A DNA stretch of 64,000 nucleotides from an uncultured Bacteroidaceae bacterium (GTDB lineage: Bacteria; Bacteroidota; Bacteroidia; Bacteroidales; Bacteroidaceae). The notes under the pieces were generated by a model. It searched no databases, was not told the origin of the DNA, and was given only the letters and a program-made list of their open reading frames with translations. The stretch spans positions 38,408 to 102,407 of the forward strand of contig CAKQYA010000005.1 of the NCBI GenBank assembly GCA_934293005.1. Direction: 5' to 3'. Every line of letters begins with the position of its first letter. Positions within the stretch are counted from its first letter, which is position 1. Below are positions 17,556 to 26,476 of the stretch, piece by piece. Made by a program: the position numbers and the translations under genes.

Positions 17556-18752
17556 ATGGCACATTCGACTATGGAACAAAAAGAAAAGTTGTGGAACATA
17601 AACTATGTTAAGGTATGGCTCGCTAATTTCATGATATTTTTCTCCTTCATGATAGTGACGCCGCTTCTACCCCTGTATTTGAGCGACACTTATAGCGCGG
17701 ATAAAGACACTATTGGCTTTGTGCTTTCTGGCTATACGCTCACGGCCCTCGTGGCACGTCCGTTGGCAGGCTATCTTGTTGACAGCTATAAGAGAAAAGT
17801 GGTGCTTCTCACATGCTATTTCTTGTTTTTTGCCTTCTTTGCAGGCTATTTGATAGCAGGCACTATGACACTCTTCACCCTTGTGCGCACTTTGCATGGA
17901 GCGCCCATGGGCTCTGTCACAGTGGCAAACAGCACAAGTGCCATTGATGTGCTTGCGCCATCGCGCAGGGCAGAGGGCATAGGATACTACGGCCTTTCAA
18001 ACAATCTTGCCACGAGCATTGCGCCAACGGCAGGACTGATGGTGTATGATTGTGTTGGCAATTATGACACATTGTTTGTCATTGCCCTGTGTGCGGCGGG
18101 CTTGGGATTTTGCATAAATGCAAGTGTGAAATTCCCCGATAAGGAAATAGTGCCCAATAAGTCTCCAATGTCGTTCGACAGGTTCTTCCTTGTGGAAGGA
18201 TGGAGCGAAGGACTGGTCATGGTGTGCATAGGGCTGTCATATGGTGTGCTTGCCACATACCTTGCCATATATGGAAAAGAAGCGTTGGGAATGACAGCAG
18301 GCACAGGAGCATGGTTTGCCGTGTTGAGTGGCGGACTGATACTCTCTCGGCTTGTCGGCGCAAGAACCCTCAGGCAGGGCAAGGTGGTGGAGAATGTGAA
18401 CCATGGCATCTTGGTGAGTGTGTTTGGATATCTGCTTTTTGCCGCAGTGAAGCATCCTGTGGGATTCTATGGGGCGGCACTCATCATAGGTCTTGGCAAT
18501 GGACATATATGGCCAGGCATGCAGACCATGTTTATCAATCTTGCGCCAAACAACAAGAGGGGCACGGCCAATTCATCACAGTTGACATGCTGGGACATAG
18601 GCATGGGACTTGGAGTGGTGCTTGGTGGATTGGCTATACATTCTGTAGGCTACGCAGCAGCATTCTGGATGGCTTTTGCTGTTAATGTGGCAGGAGTGGC
18701 TCTTTATTTTGGTTATGTGAGGCAACATTTCATCGGACACAGGCTCAGATGA
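17556..18752 (+). CDS. MFS transporter
   Basis: A 398-residue major facilitator protein with twelve likely membrane segments. The loop between segments 2 and 3 has motif A in the form GYLVDSYKRKVVLL (family pattern GxLaDrxGrkxxl), and the N-terminus runs quickly into a membrane helix (ANFMIFFSFMIVTPLLPLYL). The sequence resembles drug or sugar efflux-type permeases, but the substrate cannot be read from it. A second ATG at 17571 is an equally good start. It is a single gene with its own promoter; no partner genes suggest a role. Confidence 0.88.
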   Translation: MAHSTMEQKEKLWNINYVKVWLANFMIFFSFMIVTPLLPLYLSDTYSADKDTIGFVLSGYTLTALVARPLAGYLVDSYKRKVVLLTCYFLFFAFFAGYLIAGTMTLFTLVRTLHGAPMGSVTVANSTSAIDVLAPSRRAEGIGYYGLSNNLATSIAPTAGLMVYDCVGNYDTLFVIALCAAGLGFCINASVKFPDKEIVPNKSPMSFDRFFLVEGWSEGLVMVCIGLSYGVLATYLAIYGKEALGMTAGTGAWFAVLSGGLILSRLVGARTLRQGKVVENVNHGILVSVFGYLLFAAVKHPVGFYGAALIIGLGNGHIWPGMQTMFINLAPNNKRGTANSSQLTCWDIGMGLGVVLGGLAIHSVGYAAAFWMAFAVNVAGVALYFGYVRQHFIGHRLR

Positions 18753-18993
18753 GTTTGCCATTCCTTTTATGCCTCTTGCTTTTGTTGCTCATCTTCATAT
18801 TTTCATGCTGCTGTGCTTGTTGCGCAATCAGGTGTTCGAATTTGTTTGTATAATCAAATTGTGACGTTCATCATCCTACACCAGACAGCGTGCTGAGATG
18901 GACGTGACAGGTGCATAAAATGAAAAATGGAAGTTGTTGATGCTGCAGAATTAAGAAAATGAAGCATGCTATTAGTTAAAATCTGTAAACAAA

Positions 18994-19024
18994 CTTGCTC
19001 TTTCGTGGTTTTATAGTATTTTTG
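18994..19024 (+). promoter_or_regulatory. promoter of the Na/Pi cotransporter gene
   Basis: TATTTTTG at 19017-19024 matches the -7 box; a CTTGC stretch at 18994-18998 is a weak -33. The remainder of the 342-bp gap (18753-19094) shows nothing else. Confidence 0.5.
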
Positions 19025-19094
19025 CATCAATATTTGTAAAAGATGTTACAAATCCGTTTAAAAAGCATTAAAATCAAGTAACAATTACAGTTGT

Positions 19095-20804
19095 ATGGTA
19101 ATTTGGATCTTTTTGAGGCTCATAGGAGCCTTGGCTCTGTTGATGTTCGGTATGAAATCCATGAGCGACAGTTTGCAGAAGATGGCCGGCCCGCAATTGC
19201 GTCACGTGTTGGGCACGATGACAACAAATCGTGTCACAGGCATTCTTACAGGCGCACTTATAACAGCGGCTGTGCAGTCTTCAACTGCCACCACGGTAAT
19301 GACGGTGTCATTTGTCAATGCAGGTTTGCTGACATTGGCGCAAGCCATCTCAGTCATTATGGGAGCGAATATCGGAACGACGCTCACAGCATGGATAATG
19401 AGTGCAGGTTTTTCGTTCAACATCACAGATTTTGTCTGGCCCGCATTTTTCTTGGCCATTATTCTTATTTATAGCAGGAAACATAAGATAGTAGGTGATT
19501 TCCTCTTTGGTATTTCATTCATGTTCCTTGGTTTAGGAACATTGCGTCAAGCAGGCATCGACCTTGACTTGGCACATAATCAGCCAGTGCTTGATTTTTT
19601 CGCTAGTTTTGACCCCGCAAGTTTTTCCACGACAATATTATTTCTCCTTATTGGAGGTGTGTTGACCATGTGTGTGCAGAGTTCTGCTGCAGTGATGGCT
19701 ATCACTATGATTCTGTGCTCCACAGGTGTGTTGCCTATCTATCAAGGCATTGCTCTTGTGATGGGAGAGAACATAGGCACGACGGTGACATCAAATATTG
19801 CTGCGCTGACAGCCAACACTCAGGCTCGACGGGCTGCATTGGCTCATATGCTCTTCAATGTGTTTGGTGTGCTTTGGATTTTGTGTGTGTTCCATCCTTT
19901 CATCAACTTGGTGTGTGATGTTGTTGGATACGACGTTGACATGGAGGCTTCCAATCCTCGTTTTGTAGCCAATGCAGCCAAGCTCTCGTTTGTGCTGGCC
20001 GCATTCCATACCATGTTCAACTTGGCCAATACTTTTATCCTTGTGTGGTTTGTCAAGTATATGGTAAAGGTTGTGTGCACTATCATCAAGCCAAAGAAGA
20101 ATGTGGATGAGGACGACTTCCGCTTGAGGTTCATCCCTTCGGGCATCATGAAGACACCTGAGCTTTCTGTGCTTGAGGCACAAAAGGAAATACATTCATT
20201 TGCAGAGCGCATACAAAGAATGTTTGGCATGGTGATGACGTTACTTAATGAGAAGGATACTAACAAATTCAATAAGCTCTACAGTCGTGTGGAGAAGTAT
20301 GAGAGCATCTCTGACAATATGGAAATAGAGATAGCCAAGTATCTCGACAGTGTGAGCAATGCGCATCTTAGTGATGAGACTAAGGCTAAGATACGTGCCA
20401 TGCTTCGTGAGATATCAGAATTGGAGAGCATAGGCGACAGTTGCTACAACATAGCGCGCACTCTTAACCGCCGCATCAACAGTAAGGAAGATTTCACAGC
20501 GAAGCAATATGAGCACATATCTCAGATGATGGAGCTGACCAACATGTCGCTCACTCAGATGAACACCATTCTTGTGAGCCATAGAGCCGAAAATGATGTG
20601 AACCGTTCATTCAATATTGAGAATGAAATCAATAATTATCGCAACCAGTTGAAGAAGCAGAACATCAATGATGTGAACAATCATGTGTACACTTACACTC
20701 TTGGAACGATGTATATCGACATCATACAGGAGTGTGAGAAGCTTGCCGACTTTGTGGTGAATGTTGTTGAGGCTCGAATGGGAGTAAGGCAAAGAGAAGC
20801 ATAA
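19095..20804 (+). CDS. Na/Pi cotransporter (NptA family) with PhoU-like C-terminal domain
   Basis: A 569-residue membrane protein. Two inverted halves each carry the family motif: ITAAVQSSTATT (about residues 55-66) and MCVQSSAAVMA (about residues 193-203), flanked by membrane helices and GANIGTTLTAW / GENIGTTVTSN segments. From about residue 350 the protein is soluble and helical, like PhoU (IQRMFGMVMTLLNEKD...SISDNMEIEIAKYL). It is expected to import phosphate with sodium; the PhoU-like part may control it. The ATG at 19095 starts directly at the first helix. A strong terminator follows. Confidence 0.93.
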   Translation: MVIWIFLRLIGALALLMFGMKSMSDSLQKMAGPQLRHVLGTMTTNRVTGILTGALITAAVQSSTATTVMTVSFVNAGLLTLAQAISVIMGANIGTTLTAWIMSAGFSFNITDFVWPAFFLAIILIYSRKHKIVGDFLFGISFMFLGLGTLRQAGIDLDLAHNQPVLDFFASFDPASFSTTILFLLIGGVLTMCVQSSAAVMAITMILCSTGVLPIYQGIALVMGENIGTTVTSNIAALTANTQARRAALAHMLFNVFGVLWILCVFHPFINLVCDVVGYDVDMEASNPRFVANAAKLSFVLAAFHTMFNLANTFILVWFVKYMVKVVCTIIKPKKNVDEDDFRLRFIPSGIMKTPELSVLEAQKEIHSFAERIQRMFGMVMTLLNEKDTNKFNKLYSRVEKYESISDNMEIEIAKYLDSVSNAHLSDETKAKIRAMLREISELESIGDSCYNIARTLNRRINSKEDFTAKQYEHISQMMELTNMSLTQMNTILVSHRAENDVNRSFNIENEINNYRNQLKKQNINDVNNHVYTYTLGTMYIDIIQECEKLADFVVNVVEARMGVRQREA

Positions 20805-20875
20805 GGGATGATGTTTTCAATGATGGTTTATAGTTTGATGCGTCTCCTGTAAACATAGACAACGCTATATAAAAT

Positions 20876-20921
20876 GAGAAGCGGAAGATATGCCATTGAG
20901 CATTCTTCCGCTTCTCTTTTT
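20876..20921 (+). terminator. Rho-independent terminator of the Na/Pi gene
   Basis: GAGAAGCGGAAGA pairs perfectly with TCTTCCGCTTCTC and is followed by TTTTT, 72 bp after the stop codon. It could also slow transcripts from the convergent serine hydrolase gene. Confidence 0.88.
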
Positions 20922-21005
20922 GTGCCGTGAGCCTATATCGTTAGCTTGTTTGCATTCTGTCTGTTCCAGCCATAAGGAACAAGCTGCAATTCGGGTATAT
21001 CCAGT

Positions 21006-22514
21006 TTATTTTCCTTCAGGCTTTAGGGCGAAGGAATATTTCTTACTCTCGTAGTTGTATTTGACATAAAGTGTGGGTGTCTTCGACTCGAAATAGAAAG
21101 TGAGGGTGAAGCCACTCATCCAGTCGATGAAATGTGTTTTGACCTCAAGCACATTGGCATCCTTCCAGCCATAGCTGCTTGCAGCAGTGAAAGGTTTTGT
21201 GAAACCCGTGAAAGCTCCTTGGGTGGCAGAACGCGAATAAGGCGGGAATTTTACTGGTACTTGACTGTTGGTCCATTGCTTATGTCCGCATCTCAAGCGC
21301 ACTGTGCCGTGCTTGTCGGTATTGATGTTGACCATAAGGTCCTTGCCTTTCGAAGAAACGGATATGCTTTTCCATCCAAGACGGTTCTTAGACAGTTGGT
21401 ATGTGGTGTTGTAAATTGTGTTCTGTTTTGCGGTGGTAGCTCTGCCTGGTGCGTATGGAAGGATGTATGATGTCTGCTTCCTTGCAAGATTCTTATAGCC
21501 ACGTTCGTCAGGCAGATAAGTCTCTTTGATGCCAGGAAGCACAATGTTGTATAGCATCTCTTGTTCTCTCTTTCCTGCATCGCCGGTCATGCTTTGAGTG
21601 ATGACAGCTACCATGTCTTCTTTGGGCATGATGATGATGTATTGTCCAAAGGCACCGTCTGCTTTGGCTGTGCCGGGGTTGCTGCATATCCACATCTGAT
21701 AGCCATACTTGCTGCTTTTCACCTGTGTCTTCATCATCTCTTCAACCCATGAGGCAGGTATGAGCTGTTTGCCTTTCCATGCGCCTTTGTTGAGAAGCAA
21801 CTGACCGAACTTGGCCATCGACTCAGGCTGAAGGTACAGTCCCCATCCTCCGCAACTGATGCCTTCAGGACTCCACTCCCAGTTTACTTTTGTGATGTGC
21901 AGCGGTTCGAAGAGCCTTGGCTTGAGATAGTCGAAGAGGGTGGAGCGCGTCACTTTTGTGAGTATGGCCGACAGCAGGTATGTGTCCATGGAGTCGTATG
22001 CGAAACGTGTGCCAGGCTTGGAAGTCATGCTGTTGTTGATGCAGCCCTTTATCCATTTGTTCTGGTATGTGCGCACGTCGTCGGTGACTTTGAAGCCTGA
22101 TTGCATAGTGAGGAGGTCTCGAATGTTTATGTCGGCCAGATTTTTTGGTATCGTGTCGGGAAGGAGTTCTGGATAGAATGCTGCGAGCCGGTCGGTGAGT
22201 CGCAGTCTGTTCTCTTCTATAGCCATGCCTATGGCTGCGGATGTGAAAGTCTTGGAACAAGAGAAAAGAGTCTGGCCATATTCAGGTCTGAAGGGCCGAG
22301 GATATGCTTCAGCTATCACCTTGCCATGTCGCATGATGATGGCAGAGTGTATCTCTGCCGTGCTGAGGCTTGTTATGGAATCGAGAAAACTGATGATTGA
22401 TTTTGAATGCACACCCTGTGATTCAGGTGTGGCACGTTCGAGTTCGTCGATTTGTCCGAACGTCATCGTAGGTAGTAATGCAACTGCGATGATTAGTGTT
22501 TTTTTCATTTTCAT
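21006..22514 (-). CDS. secreted serine hydrolase, beta-lactamase/class C PBP fold
   Basis: About 502 residues from the start at 22514, which gives a signal peptide (MKMKKTLIIAVALLPTMTFG); the open frame goes further upstream but without meaning. The beta-lactamase-like domain has the catalytic SxxK (Ser85-Cys-Ser-Lys88 in LFSCSKTF) and a YxS motif in FAYDSMDTYL; GYQMWIC and a late AFGQYIIIMP fit the third region. The C-terminal ~150 residues are a beta-rich domain of unknown role. Such proteins can be esterases, transacylases or peptidases; the substrate is unknown. It is divergent from GH43, so it may act on a substituted glycan in the same locus. Confidence 0.85.
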   Translation of the reverse strand: MKMKKTLIIAVALLPTMTFGQIDELERATPESQGVHSKSIISFLDSITSLSTAEIHSAIIMRHGKVIAEAYPRPFRPEYGQTLFSCSKTFTSAAIGMAIEENRLRLTDRLAAFYPELLPDTIPKNLADINIRDLLTMQSGFKVTDDVRTYQNKWIKGCINNSMTSKPGTRFAYDSMDTYLLSAILTKVTRSTLFDYLKPRLFEPLHITKVNWEWSPEGISCGGWGLYLQPESMAKFGQLLLNKGAWKGKQLIPASWVEEMMKTQVKSSKYGYQMWICSNPGTAKADGAFGQYIIIMPKEDMVAVITQSMTGDAGKREQEMLYNIVLPGIKETYLPDERGYKNLARKQTSYILPYAPGRATTAKQNTIYNTTYQLSKNRLGWKSISVSSKGKDLMVNINTDKHGTVRLRCGHKQWTNSQVPVKFPPYSRSATQGAFTGFTKPFTAASSYGWKDANVLEVKTHFIDWMSGFTLTFYFESKTPTLYVKYNYESKKYSFALKPEGK

Positions 22515-22580
22515 AGTGTTGTCAGTCATAAAAAACTCTACGATAAAAACAGCAGATAGGTGCTTGATGTTAAACAGGTG

Positions 22581-22610
22581 CAAATTTAACGCTTTTTGTT
22601 GACAGGAAAC
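22581..22610 (-). promoter_or_regulatory. promoter of the serine hydrolase gene
   Basis: On the minus strand TAAATTTG (22581-22588) matches TAnnTTTG, with GTTTCC about 20 bp upstream as a -33 box. The start codon at 22514 would be about 60 nt into the message. Confidence 0.55.
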
Positions 22611-22710
22611 ATTGAGTGTGACATTTTTTTAATAGAATGTTACATAAATGCAATGAAGATTGATGAAATGCTTGTGTCTGAGTGAAAAGGTCAAGTTTTT
22701 GTTGTTTTTC

Positions 22711-22744
22711 TTGCCAAGAGTTATTGTGCGCTTTCGTATATTTG
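22711..22744 (+). promoter_or_regulatory. promoter of the GH43-GH97 genes
   Basis: TATATTTG at 22737-22744 with TTGCC at 22711 as a near -33 box. It is back to back with the serine hydrolase promoter in the 346-bp divergent region, so both sides may be controlled together. It would leave a leader of about 110 nt before the ATG at 22861. Confidence 0.55.
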
Positions 22745-22860
22745 CAAAGACATTCCATGCAAATGTTATCCATCGTGGCGCTATCCGCAAGAGGTGTCGT
22801 GATGCATGGCAGGGCATGGCAAACCTAAAACAGCAAAAAACTATAATCATTTTACAAGAC

Positions 22861-24330
22861 ATGAAAAGAAAATGTGGAAAGTCTACCCAAGAGGTGAGAC
22901 AATATGCTAAAGGCTTGATGGCAGCAGGATTGTTGTCTGCCATGCCATTGTGTGCAGGAGCGCAGAATCCCATAGTGCAGACATGGTTCACTACCGATCC
23001 TGCCCCTCTGGTGCATGACGACAAGATGTATGTGTATACTGGGCATGATGAAGATGGAGCAGACTTCTTCTGGATGCAGGAGTGGAGAGTGTACAGCACA
23101 ACAGACATGGTCAATTGGACTGACCATGGCACCCCGTTGGCTCTCGAGGATTTCTCATGGGCTGATGACCGTGCATGGGCTGCACAGACGATTGAACGCA
23201 ATGGCAAGTTCTATTGGTATATATGCGCGCATTCCAAGTTGAGCGGAGGCATGGCCATAGGTGTGGCTGTGAGTGATTCGCCAACAGGACCATTCAAGGA
23301 TGCCATAGGAAAGCCTCTTTATGATAATGGGAGCTGGGACCATATCGATCCCACTGTGATGATAGACGATGACGGTCAGGCTTGGATATATTGGGGCAAT
23401 CCACGTGTGTACTACGCTCAGCTCAATGATGACATGGTAAGTTTGAAGGGCGAGGTGAAGAAACTTGAAATGACAGAAGAGGGATTTGGCTCTCCTGACC
23501 CGTCGCAGAGAAAAAAAGACGTGAAATATAAGGACATGTACACCGAAGGGCCTTGGATAATGAAAAAGCCGCAGATGGCGTCCAAAGGCAAGAACCACAA
23601 GGCTGGCAGGAAAGGCAAGAAACCAGGGTATTACTTGCTTTATGCGGCAGGCGGAGTGCCTGAGCATATCGCATACTCATGGTCTCCAACACCTTCTGGC
23701 CCATGGACGTATATGGGCACTATCATGCCCGAAGGCGGCACTGCATCGTTCACCAACCATTGTGGTTATGAGCGTTATAAAGGACATGATTATTTCTTCT
23801 ATCATACAGGCAAGCTGCCTAAAGGCGGTGGATTTGGCCGCAGTGTGGCTGTGGAAGAGTTCACTTTCAATGCAGATGGCACATTCCCAGTCATTCATCC
23901 AACAGACAAGGGTGTTGAGCCTATAGGAACACTTAATCCTTATGAGCGTGTAGAAGCGGAAACGATGGCTTTTTCAAAAGGTGTGAAGTCGGAGGTGAAC
24001 AGCAAGATTGGTGTGTATGTGTCGGAAATACATGATGGCGATTATATCAAATTGCAAGCGGTCGACTTTGGAGATGTTGCCCCCGCGCGTTTCATGGCGA
24101 GTGCCGCTTGCGCGCTTCGAGGAGGAACCATCGAGATTCATGCCGACAGTATAGGAGGTGTTAAGATGGCTGAGTTGAAAGTGCCAGGCACTGGAGGCTG
24201 GGAAGATTGGCAGACGCTGACAGCTTCCATTCAGCAAGGAGTGACAGGCGTGCATGACCTCTATTTTGTGTTCAAGGGAAGAAAAGGCGTTAAACTCATG
24301 AACCTCGACTGGTGGACATTTAAGAAATGA
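22861..24330 (+). CDS. secreted GH43 glycoside hydrolase with C-terminal CBM6
   Basis: Starting at ATG 22861 gives 489 residues with a signal-like region (GLMAAGLLSAMPLCAGAQ); the longer open frame upstream lacks such features. The five-bladed GH43 domain shows the general base Asp46 in TTDPAPLVHDD, the modulator Asp in WDHIDPTVMIDDDG and the acid Glu in YTEGPW. The last ~130 residues (RVEAETMAFSKGV...LMNLDWWTFK) form a CBM6-type module. This layout is common in arabinofuranosidases and xylosidases acting on arabinoxylan or arabinan; exact activity is not readable. A Lys-rich insert (KNHKAGRKGKK) is odd. It is followed after 34 bp by GH97. Confidence 0.9.
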   Translation: MKRKCGKSTQEVRQYAKGLMAAGLLSAMPLCAGAQNPIVQTWFTTDPAPLVHDDKMYVYTGHDEDGADFFWMQEWRVYSTTDMVNWTDHGTPLALEDFSWADDRAWAAQTIERNGKFYWYICAHSKLSGGMAIGVAVSDSPTGPFKDAIGKPLYDNGSWDHIDPTVMIDDDGQAWIYWGNPRVYYAQLNDDMVSLKGEVKKLEMTEEGFGSPDPSQRKKDVKYKDMYTEGPWIMKKPQMASKGKNHKAGRKGKKPGYYLLYAAGGVPEHIAYSWSPTPSGPWTYMGTIMPEGGTASFTNHCGYERYKGHDYFFYHTGKLPKGGGFGRSVAVEEFTFNADGTFPVIHPTDKGVEPIGTLNPYERVEAETMAFSKGVKSEVNSKIGVYVSEIHDGDYIKLQAVDFGDVAPARFMASAACALRGGTIEIHADSIGGVKMAELKVPGTGGWEDWQTLTASIQQGVTGVHDLYFVFKGRKGVKLMNLDWWTFKK

Positions 24331-24364
24331 CCTGCTTGTGACGCTTTAAATACAATATGAGAAC

Positions 24365-26197
24365 ATGAGAAGAATATTAAGCACATTAGGTTTGTTTATA
24401 CTTGCTGCAACAATGGCTTGGGCACAAAAGGTCGCTTCTCCTAATGGCAAGGTGACTGTGGAACGGACTGATGGCATATATGAGGTTCGTTATAATGGAA
24501 GCAAGGTCGTTGATCTGGTATCAGATGGAGTGCTTACCAAGCATCGCAGCCATGCTCCGGCATATATACGCATGGAAAAGCTTGGCAAGATAAAAGACAA
24601 CTATCAGATGTTGCAAGGCAAGAGGCTTTCATGCAGCAACCGCGGCAATGCTTACGCCTTTGTGCATGAATATGCTGATGGCTCTCCAATGAAGCTCGTG
24701 ATGCGCGTGTACGACAATGGCGTGGCTTTCAGGTATGAGTTGCAGGGCCTTAATGATGACAGTCTGAAGGATGAACTCACATTTTATGATATAGGCAAAG
24801 GCACTCGCCGCTGGTTCATGAAATGGTCTGATGGTTATGAGGGCTTTTTCCCTGAGGCAACAAGTGGTGAAGGCGGCGGGCGGCATTGGGCATATCCTGC
24901 GTTATTGCAGAAAACGGACAATGTGTACGCCCTCATCTCTGAGGCAAACATTGAGAGGAGGCAGAGCGCATCGTCTATGCACAACGATGATGACGGAGAT
25001 GTCTATAAGGTTTGCCCTGATGTCAACGATGTGCCTCTCAATGGTGAATGGCACACTCCTTGGAGGATGCTGATGCTTGGCTCGCTGGCTGATATCGTTG
25101 AATCGACTCTTGTGACAGATGTGGCGGACCCTTGCCGTTTGGCCGACACAAGTTGGATAAAGCCAGGCGTGGTGTCGTGGGTATACTGGGCTTACAACCA
25201 TGGTTCGAACGATTTCAACATCATTAAGAAATATGTTGACCTTGCTGTGGCTCTCAATTTGCCTTATGTGCTCATTGATGCAGAGTGGGATGAGTTTAAG
25301 GATGGAAAGAGTGTTGTTGATGCTATTGACTATGCCAAGAAGAATGGCGTCAAGCCCATGATATGGTACAATTCGTCTGTTGGTTGGATAAATGGAGCGC
25401 CAGGACCAAAATTTCGCCTCAATAAGCCAGAAGACCGGGAAAGGGAGTTTGCCTGGTGTGAAAGCCTTGGCGTTGCGGGTGTGAAGATTGATTTCTTCTC
25501 TGGCGACAACCAAATGAACATGGATTACTGCATAGATCTGTTGGAATGTGCCGCAAGGCATCATCTGCTGGTCAATTTCCATGGAGCCACCATACCAAGA
25601 GGATGGCAGCGCACATATGCCAATCTACTGTCCACTGAAGGTGTGTATGGAGCAGAATGGTATAATAATGTGTCCACGTTCACGGCAAAGGCGGCGAAAC
25701 ACAATGCCACGCTTCCTTTCACCCGCAACGTTGTAGGACCTATGGATTATACTCCATGCGCCTTTTCTGATTCGCAGCATCCTCATATCACCACTCATGC
25801 TCACGAACTTGCGCTGACTGTCTTGTTTGAGTCGGGTTTGCAACATCTTGCAGATCGTCCTGAAAGTTTCTTGGCCCAGCCACAGGAGGTGAGGGATTTC
25901 CTGTCCAATTTGCCCAATGTTTGGGATGATACCAAACTTGTGGCTGGTTATCCTGGCGACTATGTTGTCATGGCTCGCAAGAGTAAGGGCAAATGGTATA
26001 TTGCAGCCATCAATGGAACTGATGACGAGCGTGACGTTATTGTAGACTGGTCGCGGCTCAAACTGAAAAAGCCAACGTTTGCCGTTTATGCCGACAGTGG
26101 CAAGAAGGATGACCCTTGGGCGCTTGAAAGTGTAGCCAGCCTTCCGACGAATATACATTTGCAGCCACGAGGTGGTGTGGTTATGGTAGAAAAATGA
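24365..26197 (+). CDS. GH97 glycoside hydrolase, probably retaining type (alpha-galactosidase-like)
   Basis: A 610-residue protein with a signal peptide (MRRILSTLGLFILAATMAWA). GH97 layout: N-terminal beta-sandwich (to about residue 270), a TIM barrel, and a C-terminal beta domain. In the barrel, GVKIDFFSGDNQ places Asp376 where retaining GH97 enzymes have the nucleophile; inverting SusB-like alpha-glucosidases use Glu residues elsewhere. So an alpha-galactosidase or similar retaining activity is more likely than starch use. This is an inference from one motif. It is 34 bp after GH43 and surely cotranscribed. It is not fused to other modules. Confidence 0.92.
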   Translation: MRRILSTLGLFILAATMAWAQKVASPNGKVTVERTDGIYEVRYNGSKVVDLVSDGVLTKHRSHAPAYIRMEKLGKIKDNYQMLQGKRLSCSNRGNAYAFVHEYADGSPMKLVMRVYDNGVAFRYELQGLNDDSLKDELTFYDIGKGTRRWFMKWSDGYEGFFPEATSGEGGGRHWAYPALLQKTDNVYALISEANIERRQSASSMHNDDDGDVYKVCPDVNDVPLNGEWHTPWRMLMLGSLADIVESTLVTDVADPCRLADTSWIKPGVVSWVYWAYNHGSNDFNIIKKYVDLAVALNLPYVLIDAEWDEFKDGKSVVDAIDYAKKNGVKPMIWYNSSVGWINGAPGPKFRLNKPEDREREFAWCESLGVAGVKIDFFSGDNQMNMDYCIDLLECAARHHLLVNFHGATIPRGWQRTYANLLSTEGVYGAEWYNNVSTFTAKAAKHNATLPFTRNVVGPMDYTPCAFSDSQHPHITTHAHELALTVLFESGLQHLADRPESFLAQPQEVRDFLSNLPNVWDDTKLVAGYPGDYVVMARKSKGKWYIAAINGTDDERDVIVDWSRLKLKKPTFAVYADSGKKDDPWALESVASLPTNIHLQPRGGVVMVEK

Positions 26198-26203
26198 TGA
26201 TAT

Positions 26204-26237
26204 ATTGAGTCTCCTTTTTAAAAGGGGGCTCAATATT
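26204..26237 (+). terminator. hairpin after GH97
   Basis: ATTGAGTCTCCTTTT pairs with AAAGGGGGCTCAAT. There is no U run afterwards, so it may be a weak terminator or a 3' stabiliser. Confidence 0.5.
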
Positions 26238-26338
26238 GTTAAATCGCATTTGGAGTTGTATTTTATGCGTAAATGTCTACATGTTGCATTTTTTTTGTAA
26301 AAAAAATCAAAGGTGATAGGCATGTAAAAAAAAAAGAG

Positions 26339-26346
26339 TATCTTTG
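26339..26346 (+). promoter_or_regulatory. -7 box of the 998-residue protein gene
   Basis: TATCTTTG matches TAnnTTTG, about 130 bp before the start at 26477. The region upstream is A/T-homopolymer rich; the -33 box is not clear. Confidence 0.45.
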
Positions 26347-26476
26347 TGGCGTAATTTACTATGAAACCGACATCTTTGAGGATGTTTTTATGATGTAATC
26401 CAGTCTTGTATCAAGCGAATGTGCATTTGACTGAGATGTTTTTAAGCATAGCATACTAACTTTAATTTATCAACTT